Shown one piece after another: positions 44,448-53,158 of a DNA stretch of 64,000 bases. The position numbers and the translations under genes are program-made. Each line of letters starts with the position of its first letter. The first letter of the stretch is position 1. The notes under the pieces were generated by a model, which was given only the letters and a program-made list of their open reading frames with translations, did not search any database and had not been told where the DNA came from. The stretch is from Streptomyces griseochromogenes (GTDB taxonomy: Bacteria; Actinomycetota; Actinomycetes; Streptomycetales; Streptomycetaceae), in the NCBI RefSeq assembly GCF_001542625.1, contig NZ_CP016279.1, forward strand, positions 8,990,001-9,054,000. Direction: 5' to 3'.

Positions 44448-45485
44448 GTGACCGTCAGTCTGGAGCGATTGCGCCGCTGCCACTTCGCCGTCGACGTGGG
44501 CGCGGCCCGCACCCGGGTCTACGTGAAGGGTGCCGGTCTCGTCGTCGACCAGCCCTCGGTCGCGGCCGTGAACACCCGTACGGGGGCGCTCATCGCGGTG
44601 GGTGAGCTGGCGCAGCAGATGACGGGGAGGACGCCGGGTTACATCACGGTCGTACGGCCCATCCACGGTGGCACGATCGTCGACATCGAGATGGCCCAGC
44701 GCATGCTGCGCCATCTGATCGGTGACAAGACGCGCCGCAGCCTGCGCCGCAGAGCCCGGCTGCGGGCGGCGGCATGCACCCCGCACGCCGCCGATCCGCT
44801 GGCCCAGCGGGCGACGATCGAGACGCTGGTCGGGCTGGGCGCGCGGCGTGTGGAGCTGGTGGACACGCTCATCGCGGCCGCCGTGGGGTGCGGGCTGCCC
44901 GTGGACCGGCCCGAGGCCACCATGATCATGGTGTGCGGGGCGGCGGCCACGCAGGTGGCCGTGCTCTCTCTCGGGTCCGTCGTCACCGCGGAGCGGATCC
45001 CGGTCGGCGGGGAGGCCGTCGAGCACGCGATCATGCAGCATCTGCGGCACCAGCACGCGCTGCTGCTGCCCAGCCAGGCCGTGCGGCCGCTGCAGCTCGC
45101 CCTGTCCGGCAACGGGACCGCCCCGCACGGGCCGGCCTCGACGGAGATCCAGGGGCGGGACGTGGTGACCGGCCTTGCCCGCAGCGTGCGGGTCGACACA
45201 GCCGCCATGCGCGACGCCATCCAGACCCCGCTGACGGCCGTCATGGACGGCATCGGCAAGGTGCTGCGGGAGTGCCCGCCCGACCTGGTGGCCGATCTCC
45301 CCGAGCGCGGGATCGTGATGGTCGGCGGTTCCGCGCGGATGCCCGGCCTGGACCAGATGCTGCGCCGGGCGACGGGCGTCCCGGTGTACATCGCGGAACG
45401 GCCCGACGTGTGCGCCATAGAAGGCCTCGGTGCCATGCTGGAAGGCCGGATCGAGCCGATGCTCCTCGGCCCGCTGGCCACCTGA
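44448..45485 (+). CDS. mbl: MreB-like actin homologue (Mbl-type) with altered ATPase motifs
   Basis: 345 residues, close to MreB length. The first phosphate loop is retained in modified form (FAVDVGAARTRVYVKG) and the adenosine motif is recognisable (GIVMVGGSARMPGLDQML). The second phosphate loop, DIGGGTT in MreB, reads VCGAAAT, and the catalytic EEP region reads VELVDTLIAAAVGCG, so nucleotide hydrolysis may be weak or absent. Streptomycetes carry MreB plus a divergent Mbl involved in spore-wall synthesis, and this gene fits that Mbl in length and neighbourhood. GTG at 44448 has GGGAGG at 44435-44440. The 138 bp upstream hold nothing else obvious. Confidence 0.8.
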   Translation: MTVSLERLRRCHFAVDVGAARTRVYVKGAGLVVDQPSVAAVNTRTGALIAVGELAQQMTGRTPGYITVVRPIHGGTIVDIEMAQRMLRHLIGDKTRRSLRRRARLRAAACTPHAADPLAQRATIETLVGLGARRVELVDTLIAAAVGCGLPVDRPEATMIMVCGAAATQVAVLSLGSVVTAERIPVGGEAVEHAIMQHLRHQHALLLPSQAVRPLQLALSGNGTAPHGPASTEIQGRDVVTGLARSVRVDTAAMRDAIQTPLTAVMDGIGKVLRECPPDLVADLPERGIVMVGGSARMPGLDQMLRRATGVPVYIAERPDVCAIEGLGAMLEGRIEPMLLGPLAT

Positions 45486-45509
45486 GGCAGCCCGGCGCGG
45501 GCCGGAGGT

Positions 45510-46886
45510 TCACCGGGAGCCGGTGAGGTTCCCGCGGGAGGGGGACGACGTCTTCCGCGCCGCCGGTTTCGGCACGAAGACGCAGGCGAGTACGGAGCCG
45601 GTGATCGCGGCAGCGGCCGCGGCGATCAGGACCCGGTTCAGGCCCACGGCACCACCGTGCTGGAACAGCACGCCGAAGACCGCGACCCCGAGGGTCTGGC
45701 CCAGCTGCCGGAAGGTGGTCATGGCGCCGGCGGCCATACCTCCCCGCTCCGGTGGCAGCGCCGCGAACACCGCGGCCCCCATGGCCGGGCCCAGCAGCCC
45801 CAGCCCGATGCCCGTGACGGCCAGTCCCGCCGTGAGAGCGCCGGCGGACGAGTGCGCGGCCGGCCCGGCCTGCAGTGCGCAGCCGATGCCGCTCAGCAGC
45901 AGGCCGGTGGCGAGGATGGCCCGCGGGGACTTTCCGTGCAGCCTGCGTCCGCTGATCAGTGAGGTGGCGAAGGAGGCCAGGGCGAGCGGCATGAGCGCGA
46001 GCCCGGCGCGCACCGGCCCCAGGCCCAGCCCGGACTGCAGCCACACCGAGGTGTAGACGAGCGCGGCGAAGGCGGCGGTGGAGGCGACCACGCACATCAG
46101 CACGGCCGAGAACGACGCCCGGGAGAACAGCCGCACGTCCAACAGCGGTGCGGGGCTGCGCAGTTCGACGCGGACGAAGACGGCGAGGCCGAGGGCGGCG
46201 AGTGCCCCGGGCGCCAGCACTCCGGGCGAGGACCAGCCCGCTTCGCCAACCCGTGTCAGGGCGTGGGTGAGCGACCCCGCACACACGGCGAAGGCGATCA
46301 CGCCCGGCAGATCGACGCGCGTGCCGGTGCCCTGCCGCCCCGGGGCCAGCACCCGAAGGGACAGGGCGACGGTCACGGCGACGAGGGGGAGGTTGAGGAA
46401 GAAGACCGCACGCCAGTCGAGGTACTGGGTGAGGACGCCGCCGAGCATCGGGCCCGCGGCGGCGGCCAGGCCGGTCACCGCGCCGAAGACGCCCATGGCC
46501 CGGCCCAGGTCGGGGCCCCGGTAGACGGAGCCGATCAGGGCGAACGCGGTCACCGCCATCGCCGCGCCGCCGACGCCCTGCACCCCGCGGGCCGCGATCA
46601 GGGCACCCGCGTCCGGGGCCAGGCCGCACAGCAGCGACGCGACGCCGAAGACGGCCAGTCCGGCGACGTACACCGTGCGCGCACCGAGCCGGTCCGCCAA
46701 CGCCCCCATCGTGAGCATCAGTACGGCCAGGACCAGCGTGTAGACATTGACCACCCACTGCAGCGCGGACAGCGGGGCGGACAGCCCCGCCCCGATGGCG
46801 GGCAGGGCGACGGACAGCACGGTGGTGTCGAGCAGGAACACGAACGAGCCGAGGCAGACGGCCACCAAGGGCCACCATGAGCGCAT
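45510..46886 (-). CDS. MFS drug/proton antiporter (DHA2-like)
   Basis: 458 residues, strongly hydrophobic with about 14 predicted helices. Family motifs: LLDTTVLSVALPAIGAGL in the first helix, LADRLGARTVYVAGL (motif A), ARGVQGVGGAAM, and GAVTGLAAAAGPMLGGVLTQYLDWRAVFFLNLPL (motif C region). Such proteins export drugs or metabolites using the proton gradient; substrate unknown. It is divergent from an Lrp/AsnC-type gene with a 108-bp shared region, a common arrangement in which the regulator controls the exporter. Confidence 0.9.
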   Translation of the reverse strand: MRSWWPLVAVCLGSFVFLLDTTVLSVALPAIGAGLSAPLSALQWVVNVYTLVLAVLMLTMGALADRLGARTVYVAGLAVFGVASLLCGLAPDAGALIAARGVQGVGGAAMAVTAFALIGSVYRGPDLGRAMGVFGAVTGLAAAAGPMLGGVLTQYLDWRAVFFLNLPLVAVTVALSLRVLAPGRQGTGTRVDLPGVIAFAVCAGSLTHALTRVGEAGWSSPGVLAPGALAALGLAVFVRVELRSPAPLLDVRLFSRASFSAVLMCVVASTAAFAALVYTSVWLQSGLGLGPVRAGLALMPLALASFATSLISGRRLHGKSPRAILATGLLLSGIGCALQAGPAAHSSAGALTAGLAVTGIGLGLLGPAMGAAVFAALPPERGGMAAGAMTTFRQLGQTLGVAVFGVLFQHGGAVGLNRVLIAAAAAAITGSVLACVFVPKPAARKTSSPSRGNLTGSR

Positions 46887-46994
46887 GAGGTTTCCTCCGA
46901 GAGGCTTGCCGGACGCCTCTCACGATCCGGAGCGGCGCCCCACCGCCACCACCCGGCGCCTCACGCGCGGCGAATACCGGCACACTGATACCTC

Positions 46995-47975
46995 ATGAAG
47001 ACGGATACCGTCACCCTGGACGACATCGATCGGGGTCTGGTGCATGCTCTGCAGATCGACGGCCGGGCCCCGTTCCGCCTCATCGGCGAAGCCCTCGGCG
47101 TCTCCGAGAACACGGTCGCCCGGCGCTACCGCCGCCTGCGCGGCGCCGACGTCCTGCGCGTGGTCGGCACGCTCAACGGCGCCCGCCTCGGCTACAACGC
47201 CTGGACCATCCGGCTGCGGTGCACCCCGGACTCCGCCGACGCCATCAGCAAGGCTCTCGCCGCCCGCCCCGACACCTCGTACGTACATCTGCTCTCCGGC
47301 GGCACCGAGATCTCCTGCAGCACCCAGACGCCCACCAGCGACGAGAGCGAGGCCCTGCTGCTGAACAAGCTGCCCCGAACCAGCCGCATCACGTCCGTCT
47401 CCGCCCATCTGCTGCTCGGCAACCACGCGCTGCCCAACAACTGGGCCGGTCCCGCCCGCCTCGCACCCGAACAGGCCGCGCTGCTCGCCCCGCCGCCCGC
47501 CGAGGACGGCGACGTGTCCCTCGGGCCGGCGGACCGCCCGCTCTTCGACCTGCTGTCACGGGACGGACGGGCGAGCCACACCGAACTCGCCGCCGCGACG
47601 GGCTGGTCCGAGGCGACCGTGCGACGCCGGCTCATCGCACTGCGCCGGGCGGGCGCACTCGTCTTCCTGGTCGACATCCCGCCGGCCGCGCTCGGTTTCC
47701 GCACCGAGGCCCGTCTGTGGATGTCCGTACGGCCCTCCCGGCTCACCGCCGTGGCGGCGGCGCTGGCCGCTCATCCCGAGGTCTCGCTCGTGGCACAGAC
47801 CACCGGGCAGACCAATCTCCTCGCGGCCGTCAACTGCCGGGACTCCCTCGACCTCGCGCGGTACCTGACCGAGCGGGTCGCCTCCCTGGACGCGATCCAC
47901 ACGATGGAGACAGCTCCCGTGATCCGCACGGTGAAGCGGTCCGGCGCCCTGCTTCCGCTCGAACGCCGCAGGTGA
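46995..47975 (+). CDS. Lrp/AsnC-family regulator with two HTH domains
   Basis: 326 residues, about twice the classical Lrp length. A first AsnC-type helix-turn-helix (DDIDRGLVHALQIDGRAPFRLIGEALGVSENTVARRYRRL, 8-48) is followed by a ligand-binding-like stretch. A second helix-turn-helix (DRPLFDLLSRDGRASHTELAAATGWSEATVRRRLIAL, about 179-216) is followed by another RAM-like half (WMSVRPSRLTAVAAALAAHPEVSLVAQTTGQTNLLAAV). Such tandem proteins occur in actinobacteria. Likely target: the divergent MFS exporter. ATG at 46995; the leader is short. Confidence 0.9.
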   Translation: MKTDTVTLDDIDRGLVHALQIDGRAPFRLIGEALGVSENTVARRYRRLRGADVLRVVGTLNGARLGYNAWTIRLRCTPDSADAISKALAARPDTSYVHLLSGGTEISCSTQTPTSDESEALLLNKLPRTSRITSVSAHLLLGNHALPNNWAGPARLAPEQAALLAPPPAEDGDVSLGPADRPLFDLLSRDGRASHTELAAATGWSEATVRRRLIALRRAGALVFLVDIPPAALGFRTEARLWMSVRPSRLTAVAAALAAHPEVSLVAQTTGQTNLLAAVNCRDSLDLARYLTERVASLDAIHTMETAPVIRTVKRSGALLPLERRR

Positions 47976-48077
47976 TCAGTACGGCAGGATGCGCCCCGAG
48001 GGCGTCCTGCGGTCGATCTCCTGCCCGCGCGGGGCGGCGGGCCGACGACTGACACGTACCCGGATCCGACGGTCCAT
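47976..48077 (-). CDS. Possible small basic peptide (33 aa)
   Basis: A 33-codon frame beginning MDRRIRVRVSRRP and ending SGRILPY has an exemplary ribosome site (GCAGGAGGAGGGCGTC) directly before its ATG at 48077. The peptide is very basic (about 10 Arg, no Lys) and its stop abuts the Lrp gene's stop on the other strand. I do not recognise it. It may be real because of the ribosome site, but codon evidence is minimal. Confidence 0.4.
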   Translation of the reverse strand: MDRRIRVRVSRRPAAPRGQEIDRRTPSGRILPY

Positions 48078-48237
48078 GACGCCCTCCTCCTGCAGGCACC
48101 GCCCGGTGGCGGCTCCTCGTAGGAGGTGCGTGCCCCGGACACGCCATGTCCAAGCCATGTCGGGGCCAAGTCATGTGTCATATCCGGTGCTTGATGAAAG
48201 GAGTGAAGTGTTTTGCACGCCCCCGGGGCCCGACCGG
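48078..48237. other. Non-coding spacer
   Basis: Between the small ORF and the kinase remnant. It contains short direct repeats of GCCATGTC (48145-48162 region) and a less GC-rich patch around 48180-48215. No convincing gene or hairpin seen. Confidence 0.4.
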
Positions 48238-48461
48238 TCACCGGCCCGCGAGGTACTGCCCGAGGGCGTGGTCGAGTCGGGCGGTCCACTCGGTGAGCCG
48301 GCTGCCGCGCGCGAAGGGGTGCGTACGACGCGGGGAATCCCGGCGTGCCGAAGGCGGTGCCGGTGGCGGTGAGGCGGGTGGACTCGACGGCCCGGGCGAT
48401 GCCGAGGTCGAGGACCCGGGGCCCGCCCTCGGCCATGACGATGTTGCCGGGCTCAGGCCGT
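48238..48461 (-). pseudogene. Remnant of a Ser/Thr protein kinase gene
   Basis: From about 48461 the minus strand reads PEPGNIVMAEGGPRVLDLGIARAVESTRLTATGTAFGTPGF, the catalytic-loop end, DFG region (here DLG) and activation segment of a bacterial Hanks-type kinase. Everything upstream is missing: the fragment starts within the stop region of the neighbouring gene. After GTPGF the frame shifts, and HPFARGSRLTEWTARLDHALGQYLAGR followed by a stop (48238) continues in a different frame. This is a truncated, frameshifted relic about 75 codons long. Confidence 0.65.
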
Positions 48462-49370
48462 CCCGACCCAGTAGGGCCGGTTCTGCGCCGCGACGGGCGG
48501 CGACTGGTAGACCCACGCGCCCGCCGGGCTCCTGTCCTCGATCAGGTCGAGGAAGGGCTTGCTCCGGCCCTGCTGCGGGGCCTGGCCCGGGGCCAGCGCG
48601 ACCGGGTCCACTCCGTAGCCCAGGTCGTACCAGGCGTACGGCGAGAAGACGTTGAGCGGTGCCGCTAGCGGGCGGTGGTACGGGCTCGCGGCGTCCTTGC
48701 CGGTCCACCTGCTGCCGTACTCGGTGAACGGCGCCGCGCTGACCGCCTTGGCGGACAGGCCGCCGAGGTCCGCCTCGAAGGAGAAGTAGGTGTCGGCCGG
48801 TGTGAAGGAGCCGTCGGCGGCCGCCGTGCCGTACGTGCCGCACACCACCTTCCACCGGTCGGCCGCCTTCGGGTCGGCGGTGGTGGCGTTGGGCACCGGG
48901 AGGGTGTGCTGGAAGCCGGCCTTGTGCTTGGGCTCGTTGAACAGTTCGACGCCCGCCTTGATGGCGATGTCGTTGTCGCACGCCACGTGGATGCGGCAGA
49001 ACCCGAGGGTGCGGGTCTGGTCCTCGCCGTGCGCGTACTGCGCGTAGGTGAGCTTCGGCACCCGCCCGGCCTCGGCTGTGGGATGGGCGACCACATTGAG
49101 CTCGATCTCCTGTGTGACGGCCGCGCCGCTGCCGAACTGGGCGAAGTAGAGCTGGTAGTTGAGGGACAGGCAGACGCTGTCGTCGAACACGGCGGGTGAC
49201 AGGTGCCTGCCTGCCGGGTCGTGCGCGAGCAGGTCCGCCACCGCCTGCTTGTCGCCGGGGTCGTCCAGCAGGTAGTCGAAGCCGATGTTGGTGAAAGCGC
49301 CGTAGAAGAAGGGCAGGGTGAGGCACGCGGGGAGAGACGGGAGGTCGCGCCCGGCCGGCCGGCCGCTCAT
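48453..49370 (-). CDS. Hypothetical protein with weak acetoacetate-decarboxylase-like features
   Basis: 305 residues, no signal peptide or membrane helix. Not firmly recognised. The middle section (ELNVVAHPTAEAGRVPKLTYAQYAHGEDQTRTLGFCRIHVACDNDIAIKAGVELFNEPKHKAGF) resembles the acetoacetate-decarboxylase fold, where a DNDxAIxxGxExxGxPK-like segment recurs, but the catalytic Lys environment is not evident. It ends the leftward four-gene operon; its ATG at 49370 overlaps the ferritin-like gene's stop (4 bp), so function together with that protein is likely. Confidence 0.65.
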   Translation of the reverse strand: MSGRPAGRDLPSLPACLTLPFFYGAFTNIGFDYLLDDPGDKQAVADLLAHDPAGRHLSPAVFDDSVCLSLNYQLYFAQFGSGAAVTQEIELNVVAHPTAEAGRVPKLTYAQYAHGEDQTRTLGFCRIHVACDNDIAIKAGVELFNEPKHKAGFQHTLPVPNATTADPKAADRWKVVCGTYGTAAADGSFTPADTYFSFEADLGGLSAKAVSAAPFTEYGSRWTGKDAASPYHRPLAAPLNVFSPYAWYDLGYGVDPVALAPGQAPQQGRSKPFLDLIEDRSPAGAWVYQSPPVAAQNRPYWVGTA

Positions 49371-50539
49371 CGTGTGTACTCCTCGGTGGCGGAGGCGCGG
49401 TGCGCCCTGATGGTTTCGGTGGCCTCGGTGTGCGCGGCCTCGAAGTACTCCCCCACGAGTTCGAAGGTGGGGCAGGCGTGCAGGCCCGTCTCCGCGAGGA
49501 CCGGATCGGGGTACGGGTTGCGGTACAGCCGCTCGGAGAGGTCGCGCAGCTCCAGCATCACCGGCACCGCGTACCGCATGGCCGGCGGGGAGCCGGTGAA
49601 GGCCAGTTCCAGCAGGGTGAGCAGATAGGCGTAGCGCCGGTTGAAGGACTCCGCGTGCGCTCGGACCTGGGAGCCCTCCGGATAGTCCCGTACCTTCGCG
49701 GCCGAGTGGATGGCGTACGCGTCCTCCCAGACGACGTCGATGAGCGGGCCGCTGGGCTTGCTGCGCGGCAGGTCGTACCTGCCGTAGCGGCGGCCCACCC
49801 GGATCTCCTTGAAGCGGAAGTAGTGGGCGACCTGGCGTTCCTCGCCGAAGATGGTGTCGTCGCTGTCCCAGATCGTGCCGTCGGCGCCCTCACCCTGGTC
49901 GCTGATCACCTCGACGGCCAGGAGCGCGCTCTTCAGGTCGGTGACGGCGAACACCTCTCCGCCCGAGTTGTAGAAGTCCTCGGGGCCCACCTGCCGTTCC
50001 GGGGGGCCGGTGAAGATGGTGGGGCCGGCCGCCCGGCCCTCCTCGTGGTCGCGCCGCTGTTGCCCTTCCAGCTGGATCAGGGCCTGCCGGATGAGGTCGT
50101 AGAACTGCCCGATGGACGTCCAGCCGGTCCGACCCGGCTTGGAGGGCACGAACGAGCGGGGGCGCTCGATGAGCATGAAGGTCTCCAGCGCCTCGGGCGA
50201 GAAGTGCTGGAGGGGGATCTTCGGCAGGCTCGGGTCGCTGAACGGCAGCTGTGCGGGGTATCCGGCGACGAACCGGGGGTGGGCGACGTCCGGGGTGCCG
50301 CCGACCGCGTTGAGCAGGTTCGCGGCGAGGGTCAGGTGCAGCATCTCCTCCAGGACGACGCTGCGGATGGTGCCGTGTGCCTGGCGGTTGGTGCCGGGCT
50401 TGATGGTGTACATCCCGGTCATGTAGACGGGGATCGTCAGGTGCTCGACCTCCAGTGCCGCCTGGAGGAACGTGCGGAGGTCCTCGACGGTCGCCGGCGG
50501 TTCGGGGCCGCTGCGGGTGAGGGCGTAGGCGTTGATCAT
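49367..50539 (-). CDS. VioB-type ferritin-like domain protein
   Basis: 390 residues. The N-terminal region (VEDLRTFLQAALEVEHLTIPVYMTGMYTIKPG, then RSVVLEEMLHLTLAANLLNAVGGTP) is the ferritin-like iminophenylpyruvate dimer synthase (VioB-type) domain. Glu residues in LEVEHLTIP and LEEMLHL, with the adjacent His residues, are candidate metal ligands. In violacein-type pathways such proteins couple amino-acid-derived imines; relatives of unknown function are widespread. It overlaps both neighbours (4 bp each), so it belongs to the GMC oxidoreductase operon. An oxidative or dimerising step on a small molecule is inferred. Confidence 0.75.
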   Translation of the reverse strand: MINAYALTRSGPEPPATVEDLRTFLQAALEVEHLTIPVYMTGMYTIKPGTNRQAHGTIRSVVLEEMLHLTLAANLLNAVGGTPDVAHPRFVAGYPAQLPFSDPSLPKIPLQHFSPEALETFMLIERPRSFVPSKPGRTGWTSIGQFYDLIRQALIQLEGQQRRDHEEGRAAGPTIFTGPPERQVGPEDFYNSGGEVFAVTDLKSALLAVEVISDQGEGADGTIWDSDDTIFGEERQVAHYFRFKEIRVGRRYGRYDLPRSKPSGPLIDVVWEDAYAIHSAAKVRDYPEGSQVRAHAESFNRRYAYLLTLLELAFTGSPPAMRYAVPVMLELRDLSERLYRNPYPDPVLAETGLHACPTFELVGEYFEAAHTEATETIRAHRASATEEYTR

Positions 50540-52476
50540 CGGGTGCCCTCCGTCGCATGGGTGACCGGCTGGTGCAGCTCGGCCAGGTCGCGGTGGATCT
50601 TCTCGGCGCTGCGCAGGGCGAGCGCGGCCATGGTGAGCGTGGGATTGCTGGTGCCGATGGAGGGCATGCTGCCGCAGCCCACGGCGAACAGGTTGGGGTG
50701 GTCGTGGGTGCGCTGGTAGGAGTCGACCACGGACGAGCCCGGCCGGGATCCCATGATGTGCGTGCCCGCGCCGTGCCCGGCACCGTGGTAGGCCAGGTCC
50801 AGCACCTCGCCGCCCGGTTCGACCTGATGCCGGAAGTGGCCGAGGGGGGCGACGCCGCCCTGCGGGCCGTGGTCGGTGAAGTCCTTCTCCACGCCGAGCG
50901 CGGCGAAGATCTGCTGGGAGACCTTGCGGGCGGCGAAGACACCGTCCCGGACCTGTTTGTCGAGGTCGTAGTGGAGGATGGGCCGGGGATTGCCCACGCC
51001 GTCGCGGTGTCCGCGCGGGTCGATGGTGACCCGGTTGGCGGGGTCGGCGTGCTGCTCGACGGCGATCTGGAGCTGTACCTGGCGGTTGATCTCGTCGCCC
51101 AGCCGGTGGCGCAGTTCGGGGCCGAAGATCCCCTCTTCCTTGATCTCCCCCTTGGCGTCGCCGCCGAGTCCCAGCATGGCGCCGACGTTGCTGAAGGGGG
51201 CGCCGGTCGCCCAGCCCCAGCCCCAGTTGCCGATCTCGATGCGGAACGGGGCACGCCTGCCGCGTCCTGCGCCGAACCGGAAGCACTCCAGGCCCGTGGT
51301 GTGTCCGGGACCGCGGAACGGTCCGACGGGCTCGCCCTGCGGCATCCTCGCCCAGGCCAGCATGGTGGGGTGGTCCATGAGGTGGCATCCCACGTAACCG
51401 CTGCTGTTGGCCATCTCGGAGGCGAGCAGCAGCACGGCGTTCTCGATGGCGTGCGCGGCCAGGACGACGATGTCGGCCTCGGCGGTGTACGGGGTGCTCA
51501 CGGGGGTGGCCGGATCGCCGTACTCGCGGAACTCCACGCCGCGCACGGAGTCTCCGCGGCCCGGCAGCACCCGGCTGACCACGCAGCGGGTGGCGAGGTG
51601 GACCGAGTCGGTGAAGTCCTGCTGGAGCCTGAGCGGTGAGGACTTGGCCTGCACCGGACAGATCGGGGTGCAGCTGGAGTTGCCCACGCACCGCTCGCCG
51701 AAGTTGGGCAGTCCGACGGCACCGCGCGGGCGGTAGCCGCGGCCGCCCGCGAAGAGCGGGTTGGGGGTGCTGTTGCGGCCCTGCGGCAGCCCGTACACCC
51801 GCAGCGTGTAGTCCTCGCCGGCCACGACGTCCCGTACGGCCCTGCCGTCGAGTCTGTCCTGGAACATCCAGTCCTGGTGGCTCCAGGGGATCTCCTCCAT
51901 CGGGTACTCGTAGTCGGGGTCCGGTACGACCCCGAGGCGCCACTGCGCGGTCGCGTCGCCCGCGGAGCCGATGAGCAGCTCCGCCTCGCGCACGTGGCGC
52001 TCCATCTCGCCCGCCGTCACGGGCCAGTTGCGCCCGTAGCGGTAGCGGTCGCGGGTCGCGTAGTCCTCCGGGTGCATCCGCGGGATCGCGCCCAGCCAGT
52101 GCATCGCCGCGCCGCCGAGCGCGCGGACGTAGTCGGTGCCGTAAGGCAGCGGGCCGGTCTGCACGAAGTGTCCGGTGGCGGTGTAGCCGGGCGGCTCGGC
52201 GGTGGGGTGCAGGTCGAGGACGTCCGGGAAGGGCGCTGCCGCGTTGGGCCGATAGGCGGCGTTGGGCACCTTGATCACCGCCGAGGAGAAGGTGTCGACG
52301 GAGTCCTGGTAGCCGGCCCAGGTCTCGGTGCCGCCGTTGCCGGCTTCCAGCACCAGGACCTGCCAGCCCTGCCTGCCGAGGTGCCGGGCGACGAGACTGC
52401 CGGCCCAGCCGCTGCCGACGACGATGACGTCGTAGCGGCGGCCGTCGACGGCGCAGCCCGTTGTGGTCACGGTCAT
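50536..52476 (-). CDS. GMC-family FAD oxidoreductase
   Basis: 646 residues. FAD loop VIVVGSGWAGSLVARHLGRQGWQVLVLEAG at about 16-45, ALGGAAMHWLGAIPRMHPEDY (GMC signature-like), Cys-rich CVGNSSCTPICPVQAK as in gluconate/sorbitol dehydrogenase-type large subunits, and GTHIMGSRPGSSVVDSYQRTHDHPNLFAVGCGSMPSIGTSNPTLTMAALALR with the C-terminal active-site His/Asn. It oxidises an alcohol or sugar-like substrate; electron acceptor unknown. ATG at 52476. It follows the small-subunit gene by 4 bp and overlaps the ferritin-like gene. Confidence 0.88.
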   Translation of the reverse strand: MTVTTTGCAVDGRRYDVIVVGSGWAGSLVARHLGRQGWQVLVLEAGNGGTETWAGYQDSVDTFSSAVIKVPNAAYRPNAAAPFPDVLDLHPTAEPPGYTATGHFVQTGPLPYGTDYVRALGGAAMHWLGAIPRMHPEDYATRDRYRYGRNWPVTAGEMERHVREAELLIGSAGDATAQWRLGVVPDPDYEYPMEEIPWSHQDWMFQDRLDGRAVRDVVAGEDYTLRVYGLPQGRNSTPNPLFAGGRGYRPRGAVGLPNFGERCVGNSSCTPICPVQAKSSPLRLQQDFTDSVHLATRCVVSRVLPGRGDSVRGVEFREYGDPATPVSTPYTAEADIVVLAAHAIENAVLLLASEMANSSGYVGCHLMDHPTMLAWARMPQGEPVGPFRGPGHTTGLECFRFGAGRGRRAPFRIEIGNWGWGWATGAPFSNVGAMLGLGGDAKGEIKEEGIFGPELRHRLGDEINRQVQLQIAVEQHADPANRVTIDPRGHRDGVGNPRPILHYDLDKQVRDGVFAARKVSQQIFAALGVEKDFTDHGPQGGVAPLGHFRHQVEPGGEVLDLAYHGAGHGAGTHIMGSRPGSSVVDSYQRTHDHPNLFAVGCGSMPSIGTSNPTLTMAALALRSAEKIHRDLAELHQPVTHATEGTR

Positions 52477-52480
52477 CGCT

Positions 52481-53158
52481 TCACTCACTCGCTTCCTCGG
52501 GTTCCGGGTCCGGCGGCGCGGCGGCGGCCGGAACGGCGGACGGGGGAACGGCGCGGGAGAGCCGCGGTCCGGGCAGCAGGTGTGCGGGAACACTGCCGGC
52601 CGGCAACTGGGTCTGGAACGCCACAGGGGCGGACACGGCCTGGACGGCCGGGTCCTCGGCCGCGGCCCGCAGCACCTCGCGGATCTCCTCCTCGGTCGGC
52701 AGTGGTGGTGGCTCCAGCGCCCAGGTCCCGAAGCCCGGTGGTTTGGCTCCTGCCGGGTGCCCGGCGAAGGTGCGCCAGACGAGTCCCTCGGGGTAACTGC
52801 TGGGCGAGGCAACGGACTCGGTGTTCGGCACCTCGCGGCGCAGTGCCGCGTGGGCGGCCGGGGCGAGCCGGGGCCAGCCGCCGGTGTACCAGAGGTAGGC
52901 CAGCGCGCGGGCGATCTCCCGGTCGAGCGGCGAGAGCCTCTTCGGTCCCTCGGGGGTCTGGAGGGCCTGCTGCCAGGCGTCCAGGAAGGCCGTCAGACGG
53001 TCTGCGCCGATCTGCCGGCGTGCGGTGTCGAGGTACAGCCGGGCCATGCCGGTGCCGTGCAGGTCGTAGCCGGCGAAGCCGGTGAGGGGCATCGACAGGT
53101 CGACGAACCGGCGCAGTTCGGGGTCGGTCGGAACGGTGTCGTCGGTGAGCACGTTCAT
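52481..53158 (-). CDS. Putative small subunit of the GMC dehydrogenase
   Basis: 225 residues. The segment LRRFVDLSMPLTGFAGYDLHGTGMARLYLDTARRQIGADRLTAFLDAW resembles the small (chaperone-like) subunits of FAD sorbitol/gluconate dehydrogenases, which begin with F..LS..LTG. LAYLWYTGGWPRL also fits that family. No Tat signal is present, unlike many relatives, so the pair probably stays cytoplasmic. The C-terminus is Pro/Ala-rich. First gene of the leftward operon; ATG at 53158 preceded by GAGAAGGG. Confidence 0.65.
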   Translation of the reverse strand: MNVLTDDTVPTDPELRRFVDLSMPLTGFAGYDLHGTGMARLYLDTARRQIGADRLTAFLDAWQQALQTPEGPKRLSPLDREIARALAYLWYTGGWPRLAPAAHAALRREVPNTESVASPSSYPEGLVWRTFAGHPAGAKPPGFGTWALEPPPLPTEEEIREVLRAAAEDPAVQAVSAPVAFQTQLPAGSVPAHLLPGPRLSRAVPPSAVPAAAAPPDPEPEEASE

